A stretch of 64,000 nucleotides of DNA from Hydrogenophaga sp. IBVHS1 (lineage in GTDB: Bacteria; Pseudomonadota; Gammaproteobacteria; Burkholderiales; Burkholderiaceae_C), in the NCBI RefSeq assembly GCF_002127265.1, contig NZ_NFUU01000001.1, forward strand, positions 2,798,040-2,862,039, in the 5' to 3' direction. Each line of letters begins with the position of its first letter. Within the stretch, counting starts at the first letter, position 1. The position numbers were made by a program, and so were the translations under genes. Below are positions 47,841 through 57,210 of the stretch, in pieces. Below the pieces are notes generated by a model. That model searched no databases and was not told the origin of the DNA. It saw nothing but the letters and a program-made list of their open reading frames with translations.

Positions 47841-48380
47841 ATGCTTCAAGTCTCCAAGCTGATTTCACAAGGCAAGGGCCTCGCACCCACCCTGGTGCAG
47901 CGCGCTGCGCAACTGGTGCTGGACTGGGATGTGCGCCAGAAAAGCCGCTTTGACGCCACCGCCTCCGACGAGCGCCACGTGGGCGTGTTCCTGCCACGCG
48001 GCACCGTGGTGCGGGGCGGCGATGTGCTGCTCACGCAAGACGGCTCGCTGCTGCGCGTGGTGGCCGCTCCGCAGCCGGTGATGCGCATCACCGCCTGCCC
48101 CGACCACCCCGCACAGGACCAGGCCTTCGATCTGATGCGCGCGGCCTACCACCTGGGCAACCGGCACGTACCGATCGAATTGCGGCCGGACCACCTCAAG
48201 ATCGAACCCGATCACGTGCTGGCCGACATGCTGCGTGCCATGCACCTCACCGTGGTGGAGGCGCGCGAACCGTTCGAGCCCGAGGGTGGCGCCTATGGTG
48301 CGCAGGGCGCCACGCAGGGGCACGGGCATCACCACGATCACGGCCACGCGCACCCCACGCACGGGCATGACCACGGCTGA
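47841..48380 (+). CDS. ureE: Urease accessory protein UreE (nickel metallochaperone)
   Basis: The 179-residue protein has the N-terminal peptide-binding domain and the metal domain with [16 protein letters not shown]. The C-terminal tail is histidine-rich ([19 protein letters not shown]), as in nickel-storing UreE proteins. It supplies nickel to UreG. It starts 11 bases after ureC and overlaps ureF by 14 bases. Confidence 0.96.
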   Translation: MLQVSKLISQGKGLAPTLVQRAAQLVLDWDVRQKSRFDATASDERHVGVFLPRGTVVRGGDVLLTQDGSLLRVVAAPQPVMRITACPDHPAQDQAFDLMRAAYHLGNRHVPIELRPDHLKIEPDHVLADMLRAMHLTVVEAREPFEPEGGAYGAQGATQGHGHHHDHGHAHPTHGHDHG

Positions 48381-49086
48381 CGGCGCGGGCGAGCCCGCGC
48401 GCTCGGCGGCGGGCCTGCTGCAGATTCTCTGGCTGGCCTCGCCGGCGCTGCCGGTCGGTGGCTTCTCTTATTCAGAGGGGCTGGAAGCCGCCGTGGATGC
48501 GGGTCTGGTCACCGACGAGCAGAGCGCCGCGAACTGGCTCGCCGATCAGCTCCACCTGGGGCTGGCGCGTGCCGACCTGGCGGTGGTGGCCCAGGCCATT
48601 CCGGCGTGGCGGCGCAACGACCTCGAGCGCATTCGGGCGCTCAACCAATGGATGTTGCAGACGCGCGAGACCCTCGAATTTCGTCTGCAGAGCGAACAGA
48701 TGGGACGTTCGCTGCTCGAATGGTCGCGCCAGCTCGGCGAACTGGGCAACGGGGTGTTCGAGCAACTGCAGGCTGCGCGCCTGGACCCGCCCACCTACCC
48801 CGTTGCCTGCGCCTGCGCCGCCGCGCACGCCGATGCCAGCCTGCGCGACTGCCTGCTGGGCTATGCCTTCGGCTGGACGGAAAACATGGTCCAGGCGGCC
48901 ATCAAATCGGTGCCGCTGGGGCAGAGCGCCGGTCAGCGCATGCTCGCGCGCATGGCACAGCAGATTCCCGGCGCGGTGGACCACGCGCTGGCCTTGCCCG
49001 ACGAACGCCGACAGGCCTTCACGCCCCTGCTGGCGATTCTTTCCGCGCGCCACGAAACGCAGTACTCTCGCCTTTTCCGCTCGTGA
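48367..49086 (+). CDS. ureF: Urease accessory protein UreF
   Basis: The 239-residue protein has [24 protein letters not shown] (cited as [16 protein letters not shown]), the UreF signature, and [24 protein letters not shown] near the C-terminus. UreF bridges UreD and UreG in the activation complex. Its start at ATG 48,367 overlaps the ureE end by 14 bases. ureG begins 19 bases after its stop. Confidence 0.95.
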   Translation: MTTADGAGEPARSAAGLLQILWLASPALPVGGFSYSEGLEAAVDAGLVTDEQSAANWLADQLHLGLARADLAVVAQAIPAWRRNDLERIRALNQWMLQTRETLEFRLQSEQMGRSLLEWSRQLGELGNGVFEQLQAARLDPPTYPVACACAAAHADASLRDCLLGYAFGWTENMVQAAIKSVPLGQSAGQRMLARMAQQIPGAVDHALALPDERRQAFTPLLAILSARHETQYSRLFRS

Positions 49087-49105
49087 CAACAACAAGGAGA
49101 CACCG

Positions 49106-49777
49106 ATGAATGCCCTGCACCACATCGCTCACCGCACCAAATCCCTGCCGCCACTGCGCGTGGGCATCGGTGGTCCGGTCGGTTCGGGCAAGACCACGCT
49201 GCTGGAGATGCTGTGCAAGGCGATGCGAGAGCGCTACGACCTGGTCGCCATCACCAACGACATCTACACCAAGGAAGACCAGCGCCTGCTGACCGTGAGC
49301 GGCGCGCTGCCGGCCGAGCGCATCATGGGCGTGGAAACCGGTGGCTGCCCGCACACCGCCATTCGCGAAGACGCCTCGATCAACCTCGAGGCCATCGACC
49401 GCATGCTGGAGCAGTTTCCCGACGCTGACGTGGTGTTCATCGAATCCGGCGGCGACAACCTCGCCGCCACCTTCAGCCCGGAACTCTCCGATCTCACCAT
49501 CTATGTGATCGACGTCGCAGCAGGCGAGAAAATTCCTCGCAAGGGTGGCCCCGGCATCACCAAGAGCGACCTCTTCGTCATCAACAAGACCGACCTCGCC
49601 CCGCACGTGGGCGCCGATCTGGAGGTGATGAAGGCCGACACCGCGCGCATGCGTCCCGACAGCGCGCGCCGTCCGTGGGTCATGACCAACCTCAAGACAC
49701 GCTCCGGCGTGGACGAGGTGGTGAAGTTCATCGAGACGCGCGGCATGCTGCGCGAGGCAGCTCCTGCCCTGGCCTGA
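49106..49777 (+). CDS. ureG: Urease accessory GTPase UreG
   Basis: The 223-residue GTPase has the P-loop [25 protein letters not shown] with the nickel-binding Cys-Pro-His, [17 protein letters not shown] and [10 protein letters not shown]. It carries nickel and hydrolyses GTP during urease maturation. An AAGGAGA box at 49,094-49,100 fixes the start at 49,106. It is the last gene of the ure cluster and precedes tRNA-Ser. Confidence 0.97.
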   Translation: MNALHHIAHRTKSLPPLRVGIGGPVGSGKTTLLEMLCKAMRERYDLVAITNDIYTKEDQRLLTVSGALPAERIMGVETGGCPHTAIREDASINLEAIDRMLEQFPDADVVFIESGGDNLAATFSPELSDLTIYVIDVAAGEKIPRKGGPGITKSDLFVINKTDLAPHVGADLEVMKADTARMRPDSARRPWVMTNLKTRSGVDEVVKFIETRGMLREAAPALA

Positions 49778-49788
49778 AGCTCGCAGGC

Positions 49789-49794
49789 TAGAAT
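49789..49794 (+). promoter_or_regulatory. Likely -10 element of tRNA-Ser
   Basis: TAGAAT lies 22 bases before the first base of the tRNA gene, the expected place for a sigma-70 -10 hexamer. A good -35 match was not found in the adjoining ureG end. Confidence 0.5.
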
Positions 49795-49816
49795 CGCGGC
49801 CATTGCTTTCGCACCC

Positions 49817-49904
49817 GGAGACGTGGGTGAGTGGTTTAAACCAGCAGTCTTGAAAACTGCCGACGGGCAACCGTCCGTGAGTTCGAATCTCACCGTCTCC
49901 GCCA
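49817..49904 (+). tRNA. tRNA-Ser (TGA)
   Basis: The 88-nt gene has the acceptor stem GGAGACG / CGTCTCC, the anticodon loop CTTGAAA with TGA in the stem GCAGT / ACTGC, a long variable arm and the T-loop GTTCGAATC. It ends with encoded CCA. The long variable arm and anticodon identify a serine tRNA reading UCA. An intrinsic terminator follows 16 bases downstream. Confidence 0.97.
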
Positions 49905-49919
49905 GGCGCACAAAAGACC

Positions 49920-49944
49920 AACGGGCCTGAAAAGGCCCGTTTTG
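49920..49944 (+). terminator. Intrinsic terminator after tRNA-Ser
   Basis: AACGGGCCT and AGGCCCGTT pair around GAAA, followed by T-rich sequence. It lies just after the tRNA and also faces the convergent DUF4148 gene. Confidence 0.88.
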
Positions 49945-49983
49945 TCTGGTTTGCTGGGTCATGCCCGGCCTTGCCGGTGGCGC

Positions 49984-50346
49984 TTACTTGGAAGCGACCT
50001 GATTGGCCTGCAGGCCAGCCATGCGAATCTGCTCGGCTTGGGCAGGCGTCGCAAATTTCATTTCTTCACCGATGTTCAGCAGGCCCAGGCGACGGGCTTC
50101 AGCGGTCTCAGCGGCCACCTGTGCGCGGGTCTTGCCCACGGCTTCGGTTTTCTGCACCGGGGTGATCTCGCCGTTGGCGATCAGGCCGGCGTTGCGAGCG
50201 GCAATGGCTTGCCCGCGGACATCGGCTTGGCTGGCCTGCGAGGTGAAGGAGAAGACTTCATTGCCCTGGATAGGGCCTTCGGCAAAGGAGGCGCCAGCGG
50301 CAACGGTCAGGGCGATGGGCAGGAGGATGCGGGTAGAGAGCTTCAT
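49984..50346 (-). CDS. DUF4148-domain periplasmic protein
   Basis: The 120-residue protein has a signal peptide MKLSTRILLPIALTVAAGAS with cleavage near ASFA-EG. The remainder carries the DUF4148 pattern KTRAQVAAETAEARRLGLL. Such small proteins are abundant in Burkholderiales and of unknown function. An AAGGAAATC box precedes the start at 50,346. It is divergent from a response regulator gene, with an ATTAC-N6-GTAAT dyad in the 209-bp gap, so it may be a target of that regulator. Confidence 0.87.
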   Translation of the reverse strand: MKLSTRILLPIALTVAAGASFAEGPIQGNEVFSFTSQASQADVRGQAIAARNAGLIANGEITPVQKTEAVGKTRAQVAAETAEARRLGLLNIGEEMKFATPAQAEQIRMAGLQANQVASK

Positions 50347-50451
50347 GATGATTTCCTTGTGAGAGGGTGGTTGGATCGGGGATTCGTGCCGCTTTGTGTT
50401 CGGCACAGGAGAGACTGTAGAAACCCGGTCTGTCGTTTTCCGAACAGGAGA

Positions 50452-50467
50452 ATTACCAATTCGTAAT
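50452..50467. promoter_or_regulatory. Candidate response-regulator box (ATTAC-N6-GTAAT)
   Basis: ATTAC and GTAAT face each other across CAATTC, between the DUF4148 gene and the OmpR-type regulator gene. The position (89 bp before the regulator start) and the 16-bp dyad form are usual for metal-responsive OmpR regulators such as CusR and IrlR types. Confidence 0.6.
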
Positions 50468-50555
50468 CCAGAAAAACCGGGCAATCCCCGACAATTCAGG
50501 GACTTGTGGTGCCCTGAGGGGCGCCGATCCTATCACCCCTGCAAGGGCCCTCTAC

Positions 50556-51239
50556 ATGCGTGTGCTGGTCATCGAAGACGAATCCAAGCTGGCGGACTAC
50601 GTCAAGCGCGGTCTGTCCGAGGCCGGCTACACCGTGGACGTGGCGCGCGATGGCATCGAGGGGCGCTACCTCGCGCTTGAAGGCGACTACCAGCTCGTGG
50701 TGCTCGACATCATGCTGCCCGGTATCGATGGCTTTGGTGTGCTGGCGGCGCTGCGCGAGAAGCGCAACACCCCGGTGCTGATGCTCACAGCGCGCGATCG
50801 CGTGGAGGACCGCGTGCACGGCCTGCAGGCCGGGGCAGACGACTATCTCGTCAAACCCTTTGCTTTCTCCGAACTGCTCGCGCGCGTGGCCGCGTTGCTG
50901 CGACGTGGCCCACCAGCCACGGAGGCAGCATCCAACACCCGCATGGCGGTGAGCGACCTGGAGATGGACCTGCTCAGCCGCAAGGCCTGGCGGGCGGGAC
51001 ATCGGCTGGACCTGACCGCCAAGGAGTTCGCGCTGCTGGCGCTGCTGGCGCGACGCAAAGGGCAGATTCTTTCGCGCACCACCATCGCCGAGCAGGTGTG
51101 GGACATGAACTTCGACTCCGACACCAATGTGGTGGAAGTGGCCGTGCGCCGCCTGCGTTCAAAGATGGACGATCCTTTCAAGCCGAAGCTGCTGCACAAC
51201 GTGCGTGGCATGGGCTATGTGCTGGAGGAACGCGCATGA
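50556..51239 (+). CDS. OmpR-family response regulator (metal-responsive type)
   Basis: The 227-residue regulator has a receiver with the acidic pair Glu7-Asp8, phosphoacceptor Asp51 in VVLDIMLPG and a late Lys in YLVKPF. The C-terminal OmpR winged helix has LTAKEFALLALLARRKGQILSR and VDVAVRRLR-type elements (VVEVAVRRLRSKMDD). It resembles the CusR/IrlR/CzcR group. It overlaps the kinase gene by 4 bases. The stimulus cannot be read from the sequence. Confidence 0.93.
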   Translation: MRVLVIEDESKLADYVKRGLSEAGYTVDVARDGIEGRYLALEGDYQLVVLDIMLPGIDGFGVLAALREKRNTPVLMLTARDRVEDRVHGLQAGADDYLVKPFAFSELLARVAALLRRGPPATEAASNTRMAVSDLEMDLLSRKAWRAGHRLDLTAKEFALLALLARRKGQILSRTTIAEQVWDMNFDSDTNVVEVAVRRLRSKMDDPFKPKLLHNVRGMGYVLEERA

Positions 51240-52618
51240 ACACCACCGCGCTGGATACCGCACCGGTGCTGAGCGACAAGCCCGCCGAGGTGCCCTGCGC
51301 GTATTCCATCGGACGGCGCCTCTCGCTGTTGCTGGCGATTCAGACCGTCATCGGACTCGGCGTGCTGCTGGCGATGATCTATGGTGCGACCACCATGCTG
51401 TTCACGGCCAAGCACGAGGAAGAACTGCGAAGCTACTCCGCCGTGCTGGTCGACGTGGTGCGCGATGCCGAGGCTCAGGGTGGTGAAGCCGAGATCAAGG
51501 CCAAGCTCGCCTGGCTGGCCGAACGGCGACCGGGCACGTTCGTGCAGATGAACCGTGCGGATGGCAGCGAGCTTTACCGCGATGCGGCGCCCACCTTCGA
51601 AGTCAACAACCCGGCCTCGCGACCCATGGATTTCACCGTGCCGGTCTCGGGTGGCACTGCACTGGTGGGGAAACTGGTGCTTGACTGTTCGCAGGACGCC
51701 AAGACCGCGCGGCGCATGGCTTTGCTGCTGATCGGCTCTGTCATCGCCGGCGCAGCGCTGGTCGGCTGGGGCACCTTCTGGCGCGTTCGCTGCAGCCTGC
51801 GGCCCCTGCTCGATCTGGCGGGACAGACCAAGGCCATCGACGCGCGCCGCCTGGGCCAACGGCTCACACTGGCCGAGCCGGTGGAGGAATTGCAGCCTCT
51901 GATCGACCAGTTCAACGGGCTGATGAACCGTGTCGAGCGAACCTATGTGCAGCTCGAAGGTTTCAATGCCGACGTGGCGCACGAATTGCGCACACCGCTG
52001 GCCAACCTGATCGGCCAGACCGAGGTGGCACTGAGCAGAGAACGCGGCGTGGCGGAACTGGAAGACACCCTGCACTCCAATCTGGAGGAGCTGCACCGCA
52101 TGGCCGCCATCGTCAATGACATGCTGTTTCTGGCGCAGGCGGACCGCGGTGTGAAAGCCCGGCGCGGGGTGCCGGTGAGCATGGCGCAACTGGTGCAGCA
52201 GGTGGCGGAGTTCCACGAGGCACCCCTCGAGGAAAAGCAACTCAGTGTTGCGATCGAGGGCGACGCAGAGGTTTCGCTGGACGAACCCCTGTTCAAGCGC
52301 GCTCTCTCCAACCTGCTGGGCAATGCCATCCGGTATGCCGAAAAGGGATCCAGGCTGGGCGTGCACATCGTGCGCGAGTCCAGCGAGAGCGTGCGACTCT
52401 GGGTCGAGAACGTCGGTCCGGCCATCGAGCCGGAACACCTGCCGCGCCTGTTCGACCGCTTCTTCCGCGCCGACACCTCGCGCTGCGAGCTGGAGAAACC
52501 CCATCACGGGCTCGGCCTGTCCATCGTGGCGGCCATCGCGCGCATGCACGACGGCTTCCCGGCCGCCGAGTCGAGCGGCGGCTCCACCCGGGTGGGTTTC
52601 AGCGTGCAGACCCGCTAG
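51236..52618 (+). CDS. Sensor histidine kinase, partner of the OmpR regulator
   Basis: The 460-residue kinase has two membrane helices (about residues 30-56 and 161-182) around a periplasmic domain of about 100 residues, then a HAMP region, with phosphoacceptor His249 in DVAHELRTPLANL. The ATP-binding part has NLLGNAIRYA and HHGLGLSIVAAIA, with the usual spacing. It starts at 51,236, giving an ATGA overlap with the regulator. It resembles heavy-metal kinases, but lacks a clear metal motif. It overlaps the convergent hemW stop by 4 bases. Confidence 0.92.
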   Translation: MNTTALDTAPVLSDKPAEVPCAYSIGRRLSLLLAIQTVIGLGVLLAMIYGATTMLFTAKHEEELRSYSAVLVDVVRDAEAQGGEAEIKAKLAWLAERRPGTFVQMNRADGSELYRDAAPTFEVNNPASRPMDFTVPVSGGTALVGKLVLDCSQDAKTARRMALLLIGSVIAGAALVGWGTFWRVRCSLRPLLDLAGQTKAIDARRLGQRLTLAEPVEELQPLIDQFNGLMNRVERTYVQLEGFNADVAHELRTPLANLIGQTEVALSRERGVAELEDTLHSNLEELHRMAAIVNDMLFLAQADRGVKARRGVPVSMAQLVQQVAEFHEAPLEEKQLSVAIEGDAEVSLDEPLFKRALSNLLGNAIRYAEKGSRLGVHIVRESSESVRLWVENVGPAIEPEHLPRLFDRFFRADTSRCELEKPHHGLGLSIVAAIARMHDGFPAAESSGGSTRVGFSVQTR

Positions 52619-53823
52619 GGAAGAAACAGCGCCTGCAGGTCGCTGAGGAAATCGAAGCCGCGCTCGGTCGGCCAGACACGGCCGGCGTCGCGCTCGATCA
52701 AGCCCTTCTCCAGTGCCTGCTTCAGCGCGGGCTCGATGCTGGACAGCGGCAACCCGGTGCGCTCCATGAAGCGCTGAAGCTCGAACCCTTCGCGCAGGCG
52801 CAGGGCATTGAGCATGAACTCAAAGGGCAGCTCGGCGCGCTTGACCTCTTCTGCACTGGCCACCGCATCACCTGCCAGCGCGCGCTCCATGTACAGGCGC
52901 GGCTCGCGCACGCGCACAGGCCTGCTCACGCGGTGCGCAAAGCTCAGTTTGCCGTGCGCTCCGGCGCCGATGCCCAGGTAATCGCCGAACTGCCAGTAGT
53001 TCAGGTTGTGCGCGCAGCGGTGGCCTTCTCGCGAGTAGGCCGACACCTCGTAGCGCTGCAGGCCGGCTTCGCCTGTGAGCTCGGTGATGCGGTCGAGCAT
53101 GGCCCAGGCTTCGTCTTCCGGCGGCAGCGTGGGCGGGTACTTGGCGAAGTAGGTGTTGGGTTCGAGCGTGAGGTGGTAGACCGACAGGTGCGGTGGCGAG
53201 AACGACAACGCGGTGCGCACGTCCGTCTCCAGGTCGGCCCGGGTCTGCCCGGGCAGCGCATACATGAGATCGAGGTTGAAGGTGTCGAAGGCCTGCGCCG
53301 CCTCCTCCACCGCCGCCAGCGCCTGTGCGCGGTCGTGCACACGGCCCAGGGCTTTCAGGTGCCCGTCGTTGAAGCTCTGCACACCGATGGACAGGCGCGT
53401 GACGCCGGCCTGCCGGAACGCGCGGAAGCGGTCTTTCTCAAAGGTGCCCGGGTTGGCTTCGAGCGTGATCTCGGCATCGGCGTCCAGCCGCAGGCGCGCG
53501 CGCACGTCGCCGAGCAAACGGTCAATCGCCTCGGGTGAAAACAGGCTGGGCGTGCCGCCACCGATGAAAACGCTGTGCACCGTGCGACCCCAGACCAACG
53601 GAAGCGAGGCCTCCAGGTCCGCACGCAAGGCGTCGAGGTAGCGCTGTTCGGGCATGGCCTCGCCCGCGCTAGCAGTGGCGCTCCATTCGTGCGAGTTGAA
53701 GTCGCAGTAGGGGCACTTCTTCAGACACCAAGGCAGGTGGATGTACAGCGAGAGAGGCGGCAGGCTTTGCAGTTGCAATGTGCCCGGGCGCATCCAGTGG
53801 CGGACGTCGTTCGCTTGGATCAT
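52615..53823 (-). CDS. hemW: Radical SAM haem chaperone HemW
   Basis: The 402-residue protein has the radical SAM cluster motif CxxxCxxC as Cys33, Cys37 and Cys40 in WCLKKCPYCDF. The HemW motifs FIGGGTPSLFSPEAI and DLMYALPGQT follow. It was formerly annotated as oxygen-independent coproporphyrinogen oxidase, but the family is now known to bind haem. The start at 53,823 gives an ATGA overlap with rdgB. A longer in-frame ATG 8 codons upstream is less likely. Confidence 0.93.
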   Translation of the reverse strand: MIQANDVRHWMRPGTLQLQSLPPLSLYIHLPWCLKKCPYCDFNSHEWSATASAGEAMPEQRYLDALRADLEASLPLVWGRTVHSVFIGGGTPSLFSPEAIDRLLGDVRARLRLDADAEITLEANPGTFEKDRFRAFRQAGVTRLSIGVQSFNDGHLKALGRVHDRAQALAAVEEAAQAFDTFNLDLMYALPGQTRADLETDVRTALSFSPPHLSVYHLTLEPNTYFAKYPPTLPPEDEAWAMLDRITELTGEAGLQRYEVSAYSREGHRCAHNLNYWQFGDYLGIGAGAHGKLSFAHRVSRPVRVREPRLYMERALAGDAVASAEEVKRAELPFEFMLNALRLREGFELQRFMERTGLPLSSIEPALKQALEKGLIERDAGRVWPTERGFDFLSDLQALFLP

Positions 53824-54437
53824 GGCGCGACAGCTGGCGCAAACCACTGCTCACGCATCAACTCCAGCATGCGCTGCGCCGCGCGGCCCCGGTGGCTGTT
53901 GGCGTTTTTCACATCGGTGGGTAACTGCGCGAAAGTTTTGTCGAAAGCAGGGATGTACATCACCGGATCAAAGCCGAAACCGCCCTCGCCCACCGGTGCT
54001 CGCGTGATGAGCCCGGGAGCGCGGCCGGTGGCCACGAGGGGCTCGGGATCGTCTGCGCTGCGCAGTGCCACGAGCGTGCTCACCAGCGCAGCACGGCGGT
54101 CGCTCACCTGGGCCATCTGTTCCAGAAGGGCGCGCACGTTGTGGTCATCTCCCTTGGGGTACCCGAACTGCGTGGCGTAGTAAGCGGTGTCCACGCCGGG
54201 CAAACCCCCGAAAGCCTCCACGCACAGGCCAGCGTCATCGGCCAGTGCGGGCAGGCCGCTCACGCGTGCCGCATGTCGGGCCTTGGCGAGTGCGTTCTCG
54301 ACGAAAGTGCGGTGGGGTTCAGGCGCTTCTGGGATGTGCAGGTCTGCCTGGCGCACCAGCTCCACGCCCAAGGGTGCAAACAGCGCCTGCAGTTCGGCGA
54401 GTTTGCCTGGGTTGTTGGACGCCAGGACCAGTTTCAT
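53820..54437 (-). CDS. rdgB: XTP/dITP diphosphatase RdgB (HAM1)
   Basis: The 205-residue protein has the family motif [12 protein letters not shown] at the N-terminus, [15 protein letters not shown] and the phosphate-loop region GEGGFGFDP. It removes non-canonical purine nucleotides from the pool. It overlaps both rph and hemW by 4 bases, the usual betaproteobacterial order rph-rdgB-hemW. Confidence 0.96.
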   Translation of the reverse strand: MKLVLASNNPGKLAELQALFAPLGVELVRQADLHIPEAPEPHRTFVENALAKARHAARVSGLPALADDAGLCVEAFGGLPGVDTAYYATQFGYPKGDDHNVRALLEQMAQVSDRRAALVSTLVALRSADDPEPLVATGRAPGLITRAPVGEGGFGFDPVMYIPAFDKTFAQLPTDVKNANSHRGRAAQRMLELMREQWFAPAVAP

Positions 54438-55171
54438 ACCGCATTCAGGCCAAGCGCAGCGCGTTGCATCTGCACCAGTTCGCCAATGCCACTTTCCGCC
54501 AGCGCCAGCAGCGCATCCATCTCGAGGCGGGTGAAGGCGGCGCCCTCAGCGGTGCCCTGCACTTCCACATAGTGCCCCGCGCCAGTCATCACCACGTTCA
54601 TGTCCGTGTCGCAGGCGGAGTCTTCCACGTACTCCAGGTCCAGCAGTGGCGTGCCCTGCAGAATGCCGACCGAAATCGCAGCCACATGGTCTTTGATCGG
54701 GGAGGCCGCAATTTTGCCGCTGGCCAGCAGCGTCGACACCGCATCGTGCGCGGCCACGAAAGCCCCGGTGATGGCGGCGGTCCGCGTGCCACCATCGGCC
54801 TGAATCACGTCGCAATCAAGCGAGATGGTGCGCTCCCCCAGCGCTTTCAGATCGAACACCGCGCGCATCGACCGGCCGATGAGTCGCTGGATTTCCTGCG
54901 TGCGCCCGCTTTGCTTGCCCTTGGCCGCCTCGCGGTCGCTGCGGGTGTGGGTGGCGCGCGGCAGCATGCCGTATTCGGCCGTCACCCAGCCCTCGCCGCT
55001 GCCGCGCTTGTGCGGCGGTACCCGTTCTTCCACCGAGGCGGTGCACAGCACACGCGTGTGGCCAAACTCGATGAGCACCGAGCCTTCGGCATGCATCGTG
55101 TACTGACGGGTGATGCGCACCGGGCGCAAGGCATCGGCGGCCCGCTGGCCGGGTCGTGTGTATTCACTCAT
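54434..55171 (-). CDS. rph: Ribonuclease PH
   Basis: The 245-residue phosphorolytic exoribonuclease has [22 protein letters not shown] near the N-terminus, cited as [16 protein letters not shown], and [21 protein letters not shown] further on, cited as [15 protein letters not shown]. The [18 protein letters not shown] region holds the active-site Asp. It trims the 3' end of tRNA precursors. It overlaps rdgB by 4 bases. A 74-bp gap separates it from the PP2C gene upstream. Confidence 0.97.
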   Translation of the reverse strand: MSEYTRPGQRAADALRPVRITRQYTMHAEGSVLIEFGHTRVLCTASVEERVPPHKRGSGEGWVTAEYGMLPRATHTRSDREAAKGKQSGRTQEIQRLIGRSMRAVFDLKALGERTISLDCDVIQADGGTRTAAITGAFVAAHDAVSTLLASGKIAASPIKDHVAAISVGILQGTPLLDLEYVEDSACDTDMNVVMTGAGHYVEVQGTAEGAAFTRLEMDALLALAESGIGELVQMQRAALGLNAV

Positions 55172-55245
55172 ATGGAACCTACGTGGTAGGCACTGCGGTG
55201 CGAGCTCGCTTGGGGCGGCCCGGCGCAGCGCTCATGGAGAAAACC

Positions 55246-56145
55246 TCAGGTGTTGCGCTCTGCCGTGCGGCGGATCGCGGCATTGATCTCGGCAATCGAT
55301 TGTTCGATCGCCGCGTCGTCCATGTCTTCAATGGAGGGGTCGGGTACGCCCGACTGGATGGTGGAGGCGAACACGCCGTCCTCGATGTCTTCGGTCGACA
55401 CACGGGTGGCCTGGAACTCGTCGGCCGTCTCCCATTCCATGGCCAGCACGGTCACGTTGTCGCAACGGGGCCCGCCTCGCTTGAGGGCCATTTCCACCAG
55501 TTCGGGCACAGCCTGCTCCAGCGGCCGCTTCGACAGCTCCGCGGTGATCTCTTCGTCGGTCACGGTGCCCCAGAGGCCGTCGGAACACAGCAGCACGCGG
55601 TCGCCTTGCTGGAGCAACACCGGGCCGGAGAGGTCGAACACCGGCTTGGCGGGCGACCCCAGGCAGGTGAACAGGATGTTGCGGTTGATGTGATCGGTGG
55701 AGCGGCCAAGGTGCGCCTGCTGCTCCATGTAGGAGTGGTCTCGCGTGCGCGTCAGCATCTGGCCATGGCGCACGACATACAGGCGCGAATCACCGCAATG
55801 CACCCAGTGCACGTGGCCGCGTTCCATGATCCCCGCCACCAGCGTGGTGCGAGGGGTGTCGAGCATGCCTTTTTCGGCGGCGTAACGAATGATCTGGTGG
55901 TGCGCGGCCATCAGCGCACTGGAGAGAAACTCCGGCACTTCCTTGACCGTGGGGTTGGCCGCCTTCTGGAAGTAGGCGGAGAAGGTCTGCAAGGCGAGCT
56001 GTGCAGCCATGGCGCCCTCAGGGTGCCCACCCATGCCGTCGGCCAGCACAAACAAGCCTGACTCCCGGGTGTAGGCATAGCCCATGCGGTCTTCGTTTCG
56101 CTCCCGGCCCCCTTGGCGGCTGATCTGGTAGACCGAGAACTTCAT
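55246..56145 (-). CDS. PP2C-family serine/threonine phosphatase
   Basis: The 299-residue phosphatase has the metal-binding motifs RNEDRMG, LADGMGGHPEG, HCGDSRLYVV and LLCSDGLWG in order, with the final aspartate in GGPRCDNVTVLAM. It removes phosphate from Ser/Thr residues. It overlaps the adjacent protein kinase gene by 4 bases, so the two form a writer/eraser pair. About 30 C-terminal residues extend beyond the catalytic core. Confidence 0.94.
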   Translation of the reverse strand: MKFSVYQISRQGGRERNEDRMGYAYTRESGLFVLADGMGGHPEGAMAAQLALQTFSAYFQKAANPTVKEVPEFLSSALMAAHHQIIRYAAEKGMLDTPRTTLVAGIMERGHVHWVHCGDSRLYVVRHGQMLTRTRDHSYMEQQAHLGRSTDHINRNILFTCLGSPAKPVFDLSGPVLLQQGDRVLLCSDGLWGTVTDEEITAELSKRPLEQAVPELVEMALKRGGPRCDNVTVLAMEWETADEFQATRVSTEDIEDGVFASTIQSGVPDPSIEDMDDAAIEQSIAEINAAIRRTAERNT

Positions 56146-57149
56146 CGAAACTTGGTACCCGCAGCGGTGGACTTGCGCATCGCCTTCTTGTTGTCGGAGA
56201 CGATGTTGTCGAACTGCAGGCGCATCTTCTCAGCCACGGTCAGCTTGGTGTAGCTGCGCTCGGTCTCGCGGCTGAGTTCCTTTTGCAGCGCGAACACCGA
56301 CTGCGGGCGCGACAAGGGATCAAGCGACATGCACCACTCCACCACCTCGATGAGATTGTCGGAGTAAACACCGCGCAAGCGTGAAAGGGCCAGCGAGAGC
56401 CGATCTTTCTCAAGCCGTTGAGGCGCGTCGTTCGGAGGATAGCCCTGCATGCTGGCGTAGATGCAGGCGCCAATGGCGTAAATGTCGGTCCACGGGCCCA
56501 TGCTGGAGTCGCGACGGTACATCTCGGGCGCCGCAAAGCCTGGGGTGTACATCGGGCGGATGAAATTGCCTTCTTTGCTCAAGACCTCGCGCGCGGCGCC
56601 GAAGTCGATCAGCACGGAGCGGTTGTCGTCGGTCACAAAAATGTTGGCCGGCTTGATGTCCAGGTGGAGCATCTTGTGCTGGTGCACGATGCGCAAACCC
56701 CGCAGCACCTCGTCGTACAACGAGCGAATGGTCGACTCGCGGAACACCTTCTGCTTCTTGAGTTCGCGCGCGGTGATGATGAATTCCTGCAGGGACGCAC
56801 CCTCGAGGAAGTTCATGACCATGTACACGGTCTCGTTCTCGCGGAAGAAGTTGAGCACGCTCACCACCGACTGGTGGGAAATTTGAGCCAGCGCCCGGCC
56901 TTCTTCAAAAAAGCTCTTCAGGCCGAGGCGGTAAAGCGAAAGTTTTTCTGGCTGCACCTGCGGCAGCAATTCGCCGGGGCCGCGCGAAGCGAGCGACGAG
57001 GGAAGGTATTCCTTGACGGCAACCTGCTGCCCTTCGGTGTCCACAGCCAGATACACCACACCAAAACCACCCGCCGCCAGCTTGCGGACGATGCGATAGC
57101 CACCGATCACGGTGTCAGGTGGCAGCGGTGCGGGTTTGACCTTTGACAT
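56142..57149 (-). CDS. Serine/threonine protein kinase (Hanks type)
   Basis: The 335-residue kinase has the glycine loop LAAGGFGVVYLAVD, Lys46 in VAVKEYLP, the catalytic loop HLDIKPANI (Asp164, Lys166, Asn169) and DFG at 182-184. No membrane helix follows, so it is cytoplasmic. Its catalytic loop HLD rather than HRD fits atypical bacterial kinases, which often have lower autophosphorylation. The start MSKVKPAPL at 57,149 was chosen over an ATG 14 codons upstream. It is divergent from yicC and co-transcribed with the PP2C gene. Confidence 0.92.
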   Translation of the reverse strand: MSKVKPAPLPPDTVIGGYRIVRKLAAGGFGVVYLAVDTEGQQVAVKEYLPSSLASRGPGELLPQVQPEKLSLYRLGLKSFFEEGRALAQISHQSVVSVLNFFRENETVYMVMNFLEGASLQEFIITARELKKQKVFRESTIRSLYDEVLRGLRIVHQHKMLHLDIKPANIFVTDDNRSVLIDFGAAREVLSKEGNFIRPMYTPGFAAPEMYRRDSSMGPWTDIYAIGACIYASMQGYPPNDAPQRLEKDRLSLALSRLRGVYSDNLIEVVEWCMSLDPLSRPQSVFALQKELSRETERSYTKLTVAEKMRLQFDNIVSDNKKAMRKSTAAGTKFR

Positions 57150-57210
57150 AATTCGGATGGTTTCCGGAACGCCTCGTTTTGGACCACTCAACCCGATGGG
57201 GCATAGTTCA

